Assembly: GCA_003013855.2 (NCBI GenBank)
Contig: ML058408.1
Span: 4,527,001-4,591,000, forward strand
DNA length: 64,000 bases
Origin: Liriodendron chinense
Lineage: Eukaryota; Streptophyta; Magnoliopsida; Magnoliales; Magnoliaceae
Direction: 5' to 3'
Part shown: piece by piece, positions 21,698-34,760 of the stretch
Layout: each line of letters opens with the position of its first letter
How positions within the stretch are numbered: position 1 is the first letter of the stretch
Notes under the pieces: model-generated
Told to the model about the DNA's origin: nothing
The model's database searches: none
What the model saw: the letters and a program-made list of their open reading frames with translations, nothing else
Position numbers and translations under genes: made by a program

Positions 21698-21711
21698 GAT
21701 GCCCCCAAGTC
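21698..21711 (-). promoter_or_regulatory. Polypurine tract of element D
   Basis: The minus strand reads a G-rich tract (ACTTGGGGGCATC) that ends at the 3' LTR. This confirms the minus orientation of the element. Confidence 0.65.
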
Positions 21712-21731
21712 CTTGGCGTTGAGGAGTTTAA

Positions 21732-24313
21732 TTGAAGGACTTGGCTGTCTGCACATGTAACCGCCTAATGCGTTTTTGGGAGGAGAAGTCGTACATGATT
21801 GAGCCCTCATTTATGAGCGCCAACTTTCCGCAGCTTTTCGACTTAGAGGAAATGAAGCAGCGCCCGCCACGTGTCTCCGTAGTTAATGACCGTGCCCGTT
21901 CGACTGTCGTGCCAAACGAATGGTCGCCGCATGTTCACCCAAATCTTGAAGGAATGATTGCTTATAAATATACGAAGCCTGTGGAGGTTTCTTCATTTCG
22001 AAGTTTCATCGAAGATTTTAAAAAAGTTCTTCTTCTCTCCCTGTTCTTGTCTCTCTCTGGTGTTCTTGCCTCTCTCTGGTGTGACTTTGATTTTTTTTCC
22101 TTTGAGGTATTTCCCTTTCCTTGTTTTCTTCCTTAAACGGCAATGGTGAGAGATTCCGATGATGAAGCTGTCCCTTTGTGGGATGCAACTCCAGATTCCT
22201 CTTCCTTAAACAACGTGAGAGTCCCTGCAGGGATATACTCTGCATCCCGGTATCCTTCGATAATGATGGAGGAACGATTAAATGAGTTATGGGAAAGATA
22301 CTGAATCCCTGACTCTGTCATTCTCCGGTTACTTAAAGAGGGAGAGACTCCGGATTCGCCACCTCTGGGCTGCGTGGCCTTGTACAACTATTTTTTCATT
22401 CTTGGTGTGCATCTTCCCCTTCACCCCTTTATCTGAAACGTACTTCGTATTTACAAAATTGCCCTCAGACAACTGATCGTGAATGGCTGGAGGGTTGTTC
22501 TGAGTGATTTTATTCTCTGAAAACAAGCCGGAAATGAAGATTTAACAGCTGAAGAGTTCCTTAAAATGTTTAAACTCAAGAAGGCTCCTTCCAGTGAGGG
22601 GTATTATCTGTGCTACTGGCACCGAGATAATTACATTTTGGGAAAACCCACTTCGAATTACCCTGGGTGGAGGAAACGGTGGTTTTATGCCTCCGAAAAT
22701 TGGGAATCCGACGTAGGGTCCAACCCTGGGGGCCATAACGTCAGTCGCTTCTTTGGTGAAGGTGGGTAGATCTTCATTTCGCCACAATTTTCGTAATAGT
22801 CTTGATTTTTTATTTACCCAGCTTTGCTCGTGTTCGTAGGTATTCTGACTGGAGGAAAGCTGAGCTTGAAAGGGGGGATTAACGAGAAGATTGTTAAAAT
22901 CTACCAACTATCAGTTAGTGATAGGAATATCGAGTCCGCCCTCTCGCTTCCACGACTTGCTGCTTCCGGACTGATATCTCAGGAGGAAGTCACCATGGCG
23001 AACATTGGTGAGAAGAGAGGATTGCTGCCCCACCCGAGGGGTACCAACTCGAAGAGACAAAAGAAGACGACGGCCGGTCCATCTCATCCATCTGGTCGGT
23101 CGGATGAGCCTGCCTGAGGATCGCAACCATGCGACGCTCTTCCTGAGACTAGGACGAATGCTCCGGTTGTTCCTCTAGAGCCACCGGTTATTGATATCGT
23201 TGATAAATCCCTGAGGGGCAACGACGAGGCAGGGCCGAGTCGTCCCTCGAGTGAAGGGCATCGCGAGCCTGATGTTGCTCGCGAGTTGATTCCTGCTCGT
23301 GAGCCATCTGTTGCTCATGATGAGAGCACTGCTGGGCTGGTCGTGGCTCAGCCATCTGGAGTTGGGACGTTCAATATCCCAAGTCACTTACATCTGATTT
23401 ATAAGTTTATATTTAATAACATCACCCCACAGACTTTTAGTACTCTTCCTGAGCCTAGTCCCAAGGATCTTTCTCTAGATGCGGGGGTGAGAATGATCCA
23501 GATAAGATACTTCAATTTTGACTTGTTTTCTCCTTCCTCCCTTTGTTTTTGGGGATCCTTGTTCCTTTCATAACTCTTTTACTCTTTGAACAGGGATTGG
23601 ACCTCATTATACGGACGAGACGTGATATCATCGCTGCTCGCAGTATCATTGATGAGGTCGAGGAGAAGGGACTTACTCTGGAGAAGGCGGTCCAAGGAAG
23701 GGATCAAGTCATCAAATCTCACGAGACTTTGATCGCGAAGATAATGAGGACAAAAAAATCCTCATTGAAAAGATCCAGGTCTTGACCGATAGGAATCAAA
23801 CCTTGGATACGAACTTCGCGAGACTCATGGAGATGAAGGAGAAGATCGAGAAAGAGAGAGATTTTTTGCCAAAACAAAATTTCTCTAGAGGAGCAGCTCG
23901 CTGAGAGCAGGTCGTGACTGAAAGAAGTCAGTGATAGCTTGGAGAAAGAAAGGTCTATTCTCGCACAGCTTAAAGATGATTCCATTCATTGGGAGGAGGA
24001 GAGAGTGGCCTTCGTTAAAATGTTATCTGAAGAGGGACCCCAAGCTGTCATGGAGTTTCGTACTTCACAGTTTTATGATGATGAGCGGTATGAGTCATAC
24101 GATACTGGTCGCGACTTTGCATTGAGAGTGGTGCAGTGAATATCTCCATCATTCAATATGGAGGAATTCGAGAGGGTCGCGGCCATCGTCGCTGCTGAAG
24201 AGCGAGCAGCCGCTGAAAATGAAGCTACGAAAGCTACTTAAGCTGCGGGGGTTCCCGAGGTGGGCCCTGAGGTTGAGAGTAGTGCTCCTCCTCCAAGCAA
24301 CGCTCGGGAATGA
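21732..24313 (+). pseudogene. Antisense accessory gene of element D ('putative gypsy-type transposon' domain plus coiled coil)
   Basis: Opposite to gag-pol, the + strand holds a decayed gene. A leader-like region with tataaatata (about 21964) is followed by a Met at 22143 (MVRDSDDEAVPLWD). Then comes a domain with PDSVILRLLKEGETPDSPPLGCVALYNYFF, LGVHLPLHPF, VNGWRVVLSDFILW and a Lys/Trp-rich YPGWRKRWFYASENW block. This pattern I associate with Pfam Transposase_28, often annotated as putative gypsy-type transposon. A GT...AG intron is likely at about 22764-22824 (ttatttacccag). A Ser/Pro/Glu-rich linker follows, then a long coiled coil (about 23590-24020, many Glu/Lys heptads) and an Ala/Glu-rich tail to 24313. 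Stops at 22302-22304, 22435-22437, 23115-23117, 23917-23919 and 24238-24240 show it is broken. Function unknown. Confidence 0.7.
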
Positions 24314-24825
24314 GCACCTCCTCTCTTTTCTTTTTTCTCCTTATGTTGATCTTGGTCGCTCCCTTATTGTAAAAACAATCTTGATGTTTTGCCTTTAAAT
24401 GACTTATAATAGAAAGAATTATTTTAACATTTTGGCTTCTTCTAGAAATAAATTATTTGTATGTTGAATGCACAGATACTTAACTCATGAAAAATGAGTT
24501 AGGCTCAATCCGGGGGTCTTGGTGACCATGTCCACGTAGAGATAAACTGATCTATCGATTGAGACTTTGGCTCTGTAGTAAGCAGAAGATTTGGTTAAGA
24601 GAACGTTTTTCTTCTCTTCAAGGCTATTCTGGTTCAAAGCGAAGTAGCGACCAAATTATGAGATTCATAGTTGATTAGTCGTAACGAAAGAGATGATTTT
24701 TATTCAAACTGACTCATGTACTTAATACATGAATGTTTTATAGATAATATTGAAGTAGATGCTCCACGTGCCAAGGGCGACGTAGTGGTCTTCCTCGCAT
24801 GTCTTCTAGATAATATGTACCTAAT
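24314..24825. other. Non-coding stretch of element D between the converging genes
   Basis: AT-rich. It separates the 3' end of the antisense gene (+ strand) from the 3' end of integrase (- strand). It may hold both polyadenylation regions; 'aataaatt' occurs at about 24447. Nothing else is seen. Confidence 0.5.
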
Positions 24826-25760
24826 CGTACAATTTTGATAACCCGATAAGGGCCTTCCCAATTCGGATCCAACGAACAAGCAGGTGTTCCAAGATTTTGT
24901 CTAAGCACCAAATTGCTGAGCTGAAAAGCTTTGGGTTTGACCTTTACGTTGCGGTAGCGAGCTATACGCTATTGGTAAGCTGCTACTCGAAGTCGGGATA
25001 CGTCCCTTCTTTCTTCCAAATGGTCGAGATGAAGCCTCAGACCCTTTTCATTTCTCGCTGGGTCTATTGCTCCATTCGATACGAGGGTATTTCACCTTCA
25101 ATTGGAACAACTACTTCGGTACTGAATGCCAAAGAGAAAGGGGTTTCTCCAGTTGACGTACGAGTTGTCATTCTGTAAGTCTATAAGATTTCAGGTAGAA
25201 GTTCAGGCCACATATCTTTACGTTCATCAAGTTTAGTTTTCAGGTGATGTTTGATAATCTTATTTACTGCCTCAACTTGTCCATTAGCCTGAGGGTGATA
25301 TGGGGAGGGTCGAATACTTTGTATCCTTCATTTTTGCAAAACTCGGAGAACGCAGCATTGTCAAACTGTTTTTCGTTATCAGTGATAATAGTATGAGGGA
25401 GCTCACAACGGCATATGATGTTTCTCCTTACGAATTTAGTGGTCTGTTTTTCAGTGATTGTGGTTAAAGGTTCTGCCATGACCCATTTGGTGAAGTAATC
25501 GACTGCTACAATTGCAAACCTGTTCTAGCCTTTCCTGATGGGTAATGGTCTGATTATATCGATTCCCCACTGGGCGAAAGGCCAAAGGCCATCCATTAGT
25601 GTCATTTTCTCGGATGGCACGTGAGGGATTGGAGAATATCGCTGGCATTTGTCGCATTTCTTGAAAAATTCAATTGCGTCCGCCTTCATGGTGTGCTAAT
25701 AGTACCCTTGCCTCATTGCTTTATGCGCTAAAGATCGCCCCCTGGGATGATTACCGCATA
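24826..25760 (-). pseudogene. Integrase of element D
   Basis: Read on the minus strand with frame breaks. It has a zinc-binding tail (FFKKCDKCQRYSPIPHVPSE, about 25660-25610), then GLWPFAQWGIDIIRPLP. The first catalytic Asp lies in VAVDYFTKWV, the second in ITDNEKQF (25380-25360), and the Glu in QANGQVEAVNK (about 25285-25265). A C-terminal TPFSLAFSTEVVVPIEG block follows (about 25150-25110). The order and sequences fit Tat-lineage integrases. Several stops and shifts make it inactive. It would have inserted element cDNA in the nucleus. Confidence 0.82.
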
Positions 25761-25799
25761 CCACTTGGTGTATTTCATCGAGAACACGGTGTGCCTCTT

Positions 25800-27051
25800 C
25801 TGGATGGAGACACCTTAAATATGGTAAAGTAAAACTTTACGTAATAATATTCCGCTTTGTAAGGTGTACCTAGCAGCACAGTAACGAATTTGTCACGTAG
25901 ATTTTCTATCGTCTGGGAGTTGTCCATTTTTTAGGTAAAGGACGATGGGATCCATCTAGCATGGAGATAAATGCAATGTGACCACTTTCTCTGGAGCGAC
26001 TTGATCAATACTTGGAGCATGGAGATACTCGACAGAAACAGATTGCGTTAAATCAGACTCTGGTGTGGAAGCTAACTTTGGTAGAGAATCTGCGAACTTA
26101 TTCTTCTTGTGAGGAATGTGAATTATTTCATATTTGCTTAACTTTGCGAGCAGGATAAGTAGTCAAGATTTGTACAAAGTCATTCGCTCTTCTTTCGCCT
26201 CAAATGCGCCGAGCACTTGATTAACTATGAGTTAAGAGTCACTGTGAATAAGTAAATTCTGTATTGCGAGCACGTTTGGTAATTCGAGGCCGACGATTAA
26301 GGACTCATATTCTGCTTCGTTGTTCGAGACATGAATATCGAAGTATAAAGCATATTGGAATTGTGATCCATCAGGAGCGATTAGGATCAAGCCAGCTCCG
26401 CTGCCAGTGGCGCATGAAGACCCATCTACAAAAAGCAACCAGGGTGCCTGCTTGCTAGTTATAGGGTCATTGCTGGAGGTGGAATCAGCGGGGGTCGAGT
26501 ATGTAAATTCAGTGATGAAATGGGCTATGACTTGGGCCTTAGTGGAAGTTCTTGAGCAGATGTAATGTCATGTTCGCCGAGCTCAATTGCCCATTTAGTC
26601 AACCGCCCAGATACCTTGAGCTTTTGAAGGCACTCGTTAATGGATGATTCATAGGTACTAATATCAAATGGGCTTGGAAATAAGGTCGTAGTTTCTGGGC
26701 TGCAGTCACTAAGGTCAGAGCTAATTTTTACATATCGGAGTATCGAGTTTCGGCATCCACCATTGCTTGACTAACATAATAAACGGGCCTCTGGACCCCA
26801 GAATCTTCTCTTATTAAGGCGGTGCTAACGGCCGTGAAAGATACAGATAAATAAAGAAAAGGCTCCTCGTATGGAACAGGTTTGGATAAGATAGGAGGTG
26901 TACTCATATATTGCTTCAGTTGCTGAAATGCCTCCTCACATTGTTGAGTCCATACCCAGTAGTGTGGAGAAGCTTAAAGAAGGGAAGACATTTATCAGAG
27001 GCACGCGAAATAAACCTATTCAATGATGCAATGCGACCAGCCAATCATTGA
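25800..27051 (-). pseudogene. RNase H region of element D with RT connection
   Basis: On the minus strand, from 27051: a connection segment (LAGRIASLNRFISRASDKCLPF), then a decayed RNase H. A second RNase H-like domain follows at 26438-26232, with LFVDGSSCATGSGAGLIL and NNEAEYESLIVGLELP (first Asp and the Glu in place). Tat-lineage elements are known to carry an additional RNase H of this 'archaeal-like' look, which fits. The stretch 26230-25800 is the decayed linker to integrase. Frame breaks throughout. Confidence 0.75.
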
Positions 27052-27546
27052 ACATCTGTAACGCCCCAGATTTTCGAGATTTATTTGAAAATTCATTTTT
27101 AATTTATTTCTTATTAATTATCGTACATTTACCGTTGATTTGCGAATAGCGGAACATCTGTAGGAGATCCGATAGGGGACCCTTTACAAAAGTTGCTTAG
27201 AATGATTTCATAAACATCTTAGAAAGATCAAATTTCAAAAATCACTCACTTTTCAAATAATTACGAAAATGCCATTAGTTAAACTTAAGTTAAGATGCTA
27301 TTTTTAAGTATTATAGTTTCTGACCATCACTTTCACGTAAAACCCTGGATTTAAGCTTTTGGGCACATATTAACCATACACATCAAATTTCAGCCCTTAA
27401 ATCATAGTAAAAGTGGTCCGATTGTCAAATCAGCCCCTTAACCCTTGATTTTCAGCTCCATCGAGTGAGGAAAGTAGATGGTTAGTCGTAGTCGAATATT
27501 TCTCTTCATATGAGTGACTTGGATTGTCTTTATCATGGACCAATAG

Positions 27547-30500
27547 TGTCACGCCCCAAACTCGGGGACCGGGCTTACTAAATTCCCGGCCGCCGAATCC
27601 GGTGCCAACAGCCTCCGTAGTACCCCATTCTCGGCCCCTAGCTCCCATACGCCAGGTTCCGATCCTGGGATCCCACAAGGAGGATTTTCAAGGTGAATTT
27701 TTTTTTTTTATAGATGAGCATAAACATAAGTATACCAAACCAAAAGCATCACATCACATATCCACTAAGATAGTCTTTTGAGTACAATGCTGTAGAAAAG
27801 GAAATACAAGGTATAACTGAAAGCTGAAAAATTAAATGCGCGCCCCTGTCTCACTGCTGTCGTGCTATAGTATGACCTGCACGTAAACAACGTGCATAAG
27901 CTTACTATGAAGCTTAGAGAGTGCGTGGTGTGTGCGCAATGCATATGACAGGTATACAGATATCAGAGTAAGCGGAAATGATGGCAGGCTACACTACCAA
28001 GTCTATGAATGTCATTAGCCATCTCGAGGCTATGCAATGCAATGGGCCTATATGGCCGAGTGTCATATGCTAATGATGCCATGTGCGCATGTCAATCCTC
28101 AACTTTCATATATCATACGGTTTACAACTGGGACATCACCGGGGTCTAGTACACTCCAGACATTGGTTGCCGCCCATCGCGCGCATAACCAAGCGAGTGG
28201 AAGAGACCTCACTATCCGCCTCATCAATGACATATAAGATAATTCACCCGGCTCGTCGATAGCGAACCCATTCACGAGCTGGTCAAACTCAACCTAGTAT
28301 ATAGCCCTCTGCACCCGGGCGGGTAAGGTCACACCCCCTTCCAACCGACCCCGACACAGTGGGAGACGCGGCCTACTGGTATTTGGCCCTCATGCGCTCA
28401 TAAATCCACTCGGTCTAGACATTGGAGCATCCTACTGGTACCACAGGGTTTAGGGACTTTCACCCAAGGACATCTTTGGCGCCCAAGTGCTAGAACATAT
28501 TTCCGGTGTCCATTCCTACCATCCACGATGTGACTGTGGTGGTCAAAACCCCGATGCCGCTGGGGTGAGAATCTGATCATGACATGTATAATGCGAGATG
28601 CATGAGTCACACTATTAAAGCCATGCACCAAACCTGCGCATACCGCGCGATCATGTAGGGTGACCCTATCTCATACGGGTCCCCTAAGTATCTCAAGCTG
28701 TAAGGCATATGCTATGATCGACATCGCCCACAGTCAGGCATACATATGATGCGTATGTACAAATGAATGGGTATGATATTCATTACACTAAGCATATTAT
28801 CAGTGTGACCTATCCAGCTAAGTATACTAGCATATTACCAGACATATCATGTACTGTTGGCCTTGAATGGCCCAATATATATACAGAGAGTGGGACCCGA
28901 ACTGTGGATCCCATTGGAATGTAAAGGTCTTCGTGGTATGGCCCACTTAAGACTACATCGGCCCCATACTTGGGCCTGCATATACAAGATAGGCAACATG
29001 AATAAAACAGATACATCATGGTGGAGCTAATAGATACCTCACGTTGGGACCCATAGGGTGGGCCACCTGCTGGGCAGCGTGGTACCCAACTGATCCCAAT
29101 AAGTTTGAATCAAGCAGATATTTGTGTTTTCTCCTTCATACATATCCATGTGATCTTATGAACCGATTGGATGGCAAATAAACATCACTGTAGAACCTAG
29201 AAGGGTTTCAATGTTGGAAATCATTATTTCCACTGAAGCATGGTCCACTTGACATTAAGATATGCTTAAATTTTGGGCCCAGCCACTTATGGATAGGTTG
29301 GGTGACAATAAACATCATTTTGGGTCTAGGAAGATTTCAATGGTGGAGATTATTATTCCCACTGTTGTCCCATGGCATGGCCCACTTGTCATTTGGATAT
29401 GCTAAGATTTTTGGGCTCGGCCACTTATAAAATAGGTTGGATGACAATTAAACATCACTGTAGGGCTGGGAAGGTTTCAACGGTAGAGATCATTATTCCC
29501 ACCGTTGACCCGTGGCATAGCCCACTAAAATGAGCTGGAAAAACATATGGACGGGATAGGTACAGCACATACATTCTAGGTGGGCCCAACGAGTGGGGCC
29601 CATTGCCAAAGCCCATACAGTCAGGCTGCTGGGCAGCAGCGTCCCATGGACGCTGTCTGTCCAGCAGCAGCATTATTTTATTTTTATTATTATTATTATT
29701 TTTTTTTTTAATATATATATATATATTTTTTTTATTTATTTAATAAGTGGGGCCCACAGGAGTTCTCGGTCAAGCTGATCTTTTTTTTTTTTTTTTTTCC
29801 TCCCTCCATGTCTGTGTGATCTTATGAACAGGTTGGATCTCAAATAAACATCACGGTGGCCCATAAGAAGGTTTCAACGGTGGGGCACTGTCCCTACTGT
29901 TTTCTGTGGTGGGGCCCCCTCGAGACTTGGATCTGGCTCATTCTTGGGGTCGTGCCCTAAAATGATCTCCCCAACTGGATGGACGGTGTGGATACAACAC
30001 ATACATCATGGTGGGACCCACAAGTGGGCCACAGCGTGCCAGGACGCTGGTACGCCCAGCGTCAGCGTCAGCGACGCTGGCTCCTTGTTACCTTCTTTCT
30101 TTCTTTTTCTTTTTTTTTTTTTTTATATTCATATCAAGTGGGGTCCACATGGCACTGATCCACTCCGTTCATCAGATTCTCCATCTCATGGGGGACCCAA
30201 CAAGCCCCATATTGGATATACAAATCCATCTAGAAACGTAAAGGTGGGCCAAAAGATTCTGACAGTAGGAATCATTGTTCCCACTGTTTCAAGCGGTGCG
30301 GCCCACTGAAGATTTGGATCGGGCTCATCTTTGGGCCCTGGCCCTAAAATGATCTGGGAAAACCGATGGACGGCGTAGATGGAACACAAACATCAAGGTG
30401 GGTCCCACGAGTGGGGACCCCAGAGCAGCGTTCAAGTGACGCTGGACGTTCCAGCGTCAGGACGTCCAGACGCTGGACGTCCAGCACATGCATACATATA

Positions 30501-30948
30501 TTTTTTTTCTTTTTTTTTTTTTGTTTTCCTGCTATCATTTCATGTGGGGCCCACTTAGTGAAGATCCGACCCGTCCATTAGATTCCCCATATCATTAGGG
30601 ACCCAACAAGCCCAATATTGGGCAGGTGATGTGGTCCACAAACATCACGGTGGGTCCAAGAAACCTCGACAGTAGGCTTCACCATCTCCACTGTTTTCAA
30701 TGGTGTGGTCCACCTGAGATCTGGATCTTCTTCATTTTTGGCGCCCAGCCCTAAAATAGGCTGGAGAAACAGACGGACGGCATGGATCTAATACATTCAT
30801 CAAGGTGGGTCCCACGTGTGGGGGCCCTATTCCTGGCCGACCGGCTGCCCTTGCTGGGCAGCAGCGTCCCCTGGACGCTGGCTGTCCAGCGGCAGTCCTC
30901 TCTCTCTTTCTTCTTTTTTTTTTTATTTTATTTTATTTTATTTTATTA

Positions 30949-30988
<40 letters not shown>

Positions 30989-31804
30989 AAAGTGGGGCCC
31001 ATTCATGGATGATCCAATCCATCCATCAGGTTGTCCACCATCAGGTGGGCCCAAAAGAAAAGGAAAAAAAATGAAAGGAAAGAAGAAAATGGGGGATTCA
31101 TGTACCCCTTGCACTCACCTCAAATAATGGACGGTTGGATTGAATCGAGTTGATGATCGGACGATCCGGACGGTCCGGATGATGGTTGGGGCCCTCCAAG
31201 CAAGGATCTCCACCCTCAAATCCTAGATCTCCCTCCAAATCTCTCTCTTCTCTCAATTCTTCCTCTCTTCTCTCTCTCTCTTTCTCTTTCTCTCTCTTTC
31301 TCTTTCCCTCTCCAAAAATGGCTACGTATGGCATTTGTTTGTAGGGAGCTTGGGATATAAGTGGTATTAGAAATGGGAATGATGATGGATGGGGTAATTA
31401 TGAGATTGGATTGCTTGGGTATGGCTTAAGTTGACTTGTGAGGAGAGAGAGATGTACTTGATTGATTGATGCTTGATGGATTGATGGGATGTTGATTGAT
31501 TGATGGGATATCGATTGATTGATGGGACAACCTAGGGATTTGTGTAAGTGGGGCCCACACCATGCATGTTGCGCGGCCCACCTCAGATTACGCGATAGAT
31601 CATAACTTTCACACCGGGTATCGCAATGGGGCGTGCCGCGCGGCGTTGGAATCGCAGCGCCTACGCGGTCACTGGGGTATAAGTCTCGGGTTGATGCAGT
31701 ACTAAAATAGGGTCGCGGTCAAGGCTCGCTAATCTGATCCGTCCGGGACGTACCGGCACCGGAAATTAAGCGTACGGAGGGCAAATAAGGGTACGGGTCT
31801 TACA
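27547..31804 (-). mobile_element. Solo LTR F inside solo LTR E
   Basis: 4258 bp with ends TGTCACGCCCCAAACTCGG ... GGGTACGGGTCTTACA, flanked by the exact duplication AATAG (27542-27546, 31805-31809). Read from the right, the end TGTAAGACCCGTACCC looks like the 5' end of a Del/Tekay-type LTR, so the minus orientation is likely but not proven. 27700-28990 is single-copy-like LTR sequence. 29030-31050 is a series of related units (separate entry). 31100-31330 is CT/GA-rich. No coding sequence; short frames over poly-T and (TTA)n runs are artefacts. Confidence 0.88.
29030..31050. repeat. Tandem units of MITE-like sequence within LTR F
   Basis: About five units of 390-550 bp. Each contains 'gatggacggngtggat...acacatacatca.ggtggg.ccca' (around 29000, 29550, 29975, 30365 and 30775). 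Each also has a GC hairpin of the type AGCGTCC-N3-GGACGCT (29637-29656, 30041-30085, 30425-30482, 30858-30882) and a poly-T or (TTA)n run. The intervening sequence ('tcttatgaacaggttggat', 'cccactgtttc', 'cctaaaatgat') is the core also found in the MITEs at 57580-59880. Confidence 0.75.
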
Positions 31805-32461
31805 AATAGTGTGATTTGATTGCCCCACATTGATAAGCCTCTTTCTTATGCGCGAAGTTATCCCGTTCTAGAAATTAACGAGTTACCAACTCTTCTCAAA
31901 TTTGAACCTTTCAATTTACCCACTTCTCACCATCAATCGCTTCTCAAATTTGGACCACTTATTATACTCATATGACTACGAGTTTACACAAAGTTTGAAC
32001 CCCGATCTATAATCCTACACCGTTGAACCACAAAGCCAGCCCCTTCATTTTTCGTCAAAAGTTGAAATTTCAGATCTAGGCATTTCTCACCATCAATCAA
32101 CTATTAAACTTTGTACAATTGTTTGCCTATTATGACTACATATTTTCTCAAATTTTGGCCCATGATCATCAAGCGTAGACCGTTAATTGAGATCAAGCCC
32201 ATTTTAGCACCCGTTAGGCCATTTTCAAGGATCGGCCAATCTAGAATGTAGATCATCAAGAAATTTACATATTCTGACTCTACTCTTCGAGCTTGATAAG
32301 ATGAACGGATTGGAATTGATCAAAGATTATCCGAATATTGAGATTTAAGAAACCCACCTCAAGAGGTTGTTTCACAAGACCTCGCGTGCACATCCCTCTC
32401 CATATTTCTACTACGCACCTCCAAATCCTTCTCCTAACCCTAGCCTCCATGCCTTAGAGAA

Positions 32462-32493
<32 letters not shown>

Positions 32494-34107
32494 TTCTGTC
32501 TCATATTTTTCCAGCGGCTAGGATTTTCTACAACCCTCTTCTTCTAAGTCCATCCTAAGGTGATGATTTTTCTTCAAGCCTTTCATTAATAATATCATGA
32601 TTATCATAAGTTCTTTTGTGGCATATGAAATTATTTTATTTTGAGTTATTAATCTATATAATATGAAGTTTAACGTAGGATTTACAATGAATATCATTAC
32701 ATAATGATGTGATTCCTTGTTTAGATTTTTTACTAAGAAGCATGTGTATTTGTGTTATTTATCTTTGTGAAATTTATGCCCTTATTTTCTTAATCTATAT
32801 TTTACAAATAACATTGGTTCTCATATTGTGATATGAAATATGTGTATAAGATTATCATATAGACATCCCATTATTGTATACTCTTTGTCCCTAAGTTAGT
32901 AAATTATTCGATGTAGAGAAATGGAACCCGTGAGAGGTGTCCATGATGGAAGAATATATCTTGACTTAACTGAGAGAATGAAGTGATTGTTTGTTAATGG
33001 ATCCTTACATGTACATGATGCTTGATTTGATCCATTTACATTACATGGGTATTTTAATGAATTTGGTCATGATGTACAACATTGGCTTTTTCGGGACATG
33101 ATGAAATCATAAAACGGGACAATGAGTGGACACTAATGGTATACAAATTCTCATGAGCCGGGGTTGGTGCCATGGACACTAAGCCCGTGCTGTCGGCCTA
33201 TGCTGGGTTGCTTGCGACTCCCCATAGTGACTACTGAGTTTTATTTAAATCGGTTGTATGCGAAAACACTTAAATAAAGGTGAAACTAAAGTCATGCATT
33301 CACTTGGCTCCATGTGGGTATACGGAATTGAGAATAGGCTAGAGCGTCCTACTTCTCCCGTACACTGTCACATGTAGATTTGGGCTATGAGCGTCCCGTT
33401 TCTCACGTGGTCGGGCAAGACTATGGGCTTGTGCGTCCCAGGAACCTCTGGTGACTAGTGGCTAGCATGAAGTTATAATAGGGAGTCTCCCACTTCATGT
33501 ATTGTGATTCTAGCCAGGGTACCTTAGCCAGAGCATGCATTCCATGCATCGCATTAACAAAGATTTTTAGTTGGTTGTTTTAATTTGATTCAATGATAAT
33601 ATACTGCTTGCGTTTACTCTGTACCGTTATTATTATTCTTGATTGTCTTGGAGGAAATATTCTCCACTATGATAGCGTTTAACGCTATCCCAAACACAAT
33701 TTAGATGATGCAGGTGAAGATCCAGGTAATGAACCCGATTTTCAAGGAAAAGAGTTCGATGGTTCGTACGATCACATGGCGGATAACTATGTTGGAGAAA
33801 CTTAGTTGATGTTTTCATTTATTAAATATTTCTTTGAGTAGTTGATACATTTATGGAATTGTAATAAGTCTTCAAGAGAAGACATGGTTTTGTATTTTAA
33901 TTAATCAGTATGAATATTGGTTGGTTCCCTTATTTAAGCATTGATGATGACGTAGTAAGTTTAATAGAATAAGATGATAATTGTTTCCACCATTGTGCTT
34001 GAATGCTATATTTCATTATTTAACAAATCAATTAATCCATGATTTAATTGGGAATTCGGCCGTCGTGTTATACACGAGAGTCGAAAATCTCGAGTCGTTA
34101 CAACATC

Positions 34108-34760
34108 TTTGAGAGTGGATGGAGACTTCATTTCAAGCAAGGCTTTTATCTTCTCAAGGTTTGCTTCGATCCCCCGTTGACCAACCATAAATCCAAGAAA
34201 TTTTTCTACAGAGACCCCAAAAGCACATTTTTCTGGATTTAACTTCATCTGGTACTTCCTCATCAGATCGAAGGCTTCCCGGAGATCCGCGGGATGATCA
34301 TTGGCCACGATGCTTTCCACAAGCATGTCGTCGACGTAAACCTCCATATTCTTACCGATTTGCGCGGCAAACATTTTTTTAACCCAACGCTGATAGGTGG
34401 ACCCTCGCATTCTTGAGACCGAAAGGCATTACTTTATAGCAATATAAGCCTCGATCAGTGATAAAGGCAGTATTTTGGTGATCGGGCGGATGCATCATGA
34501 TCTGGTTGTAACCAGAATAACCGTCTATAAAGCTGAGCAGGGCATGCCCTGCTGTTGAATCGACCAATTGGTCGGGGCGTCAGAAAACTGTCCTTTGGGC
34601 ACGCCTTGTTTAGATCAGAGTAATCTACACGCATCCTCCACTTACCATTTGCTTTACGGACAAGAACCACGTCTGCGACCCATTCTGGGTAGTCAACCTC
34701 TTCAACGAAATTGATGACCAATAATTTTTCAACCTCAGCTTTAATCACCATTTACCTTTC
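34108..34760 (-). pseudogene. Reverse transcriptase of element D
   Basis: On the minus strand: IKAEVEKLLVINFVEEVDYPEW, then GKWRMRVDYSDLNKACPKDSF (about 34660-34600). After a frame change comes FIDGYSGYNQIMMHPPD with the first catalytic-region Asp and YKVMPFGLKNA. After another change comes MEVYVDDMLVES (34345-34310), holding the two palm aspartates, and FLGFMVGQRGIEANLEKIKAL. All RT blocks are present and in the order expected for the Tat lineage, but in three frames, so the copy is dead. The domain is cut at 34107 by solo LTR E. Confidence 0.87.

Larger units (their letters stand above)
27057..34102 (+). mobile_element. Solo LTR E (Tekay-like) inside the RT/RNase H connection of element D
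   Basis: The ends are TGTAACGCCCCAGATTTTCGAG ... CGAAAATCTCGAGTCGTTACA, with a perfect duplication ACATC at 27052-27056 and 34103-34107. Removing the insert restores the LKDV-LAGRIASLN reading of element D. Without the nested LTR F it is about 2783 bp, close to the two other LTRs of the family (2709 and 2489 bp). It shares 'aaaatgccattagttaaacttaagtt' with them in reverse orientation. An (AG)n block lies at 32459-32493. No primer site, polypurine tract or coding sequence is seen. Confidence 0.9.

Noticed and set aside
29593..31127. Membrane-like Ile/Phe/Leu-rich peptides
   Set aside because: They translate poly-T, (TTA)n and (ATT)n runs in LTR F.
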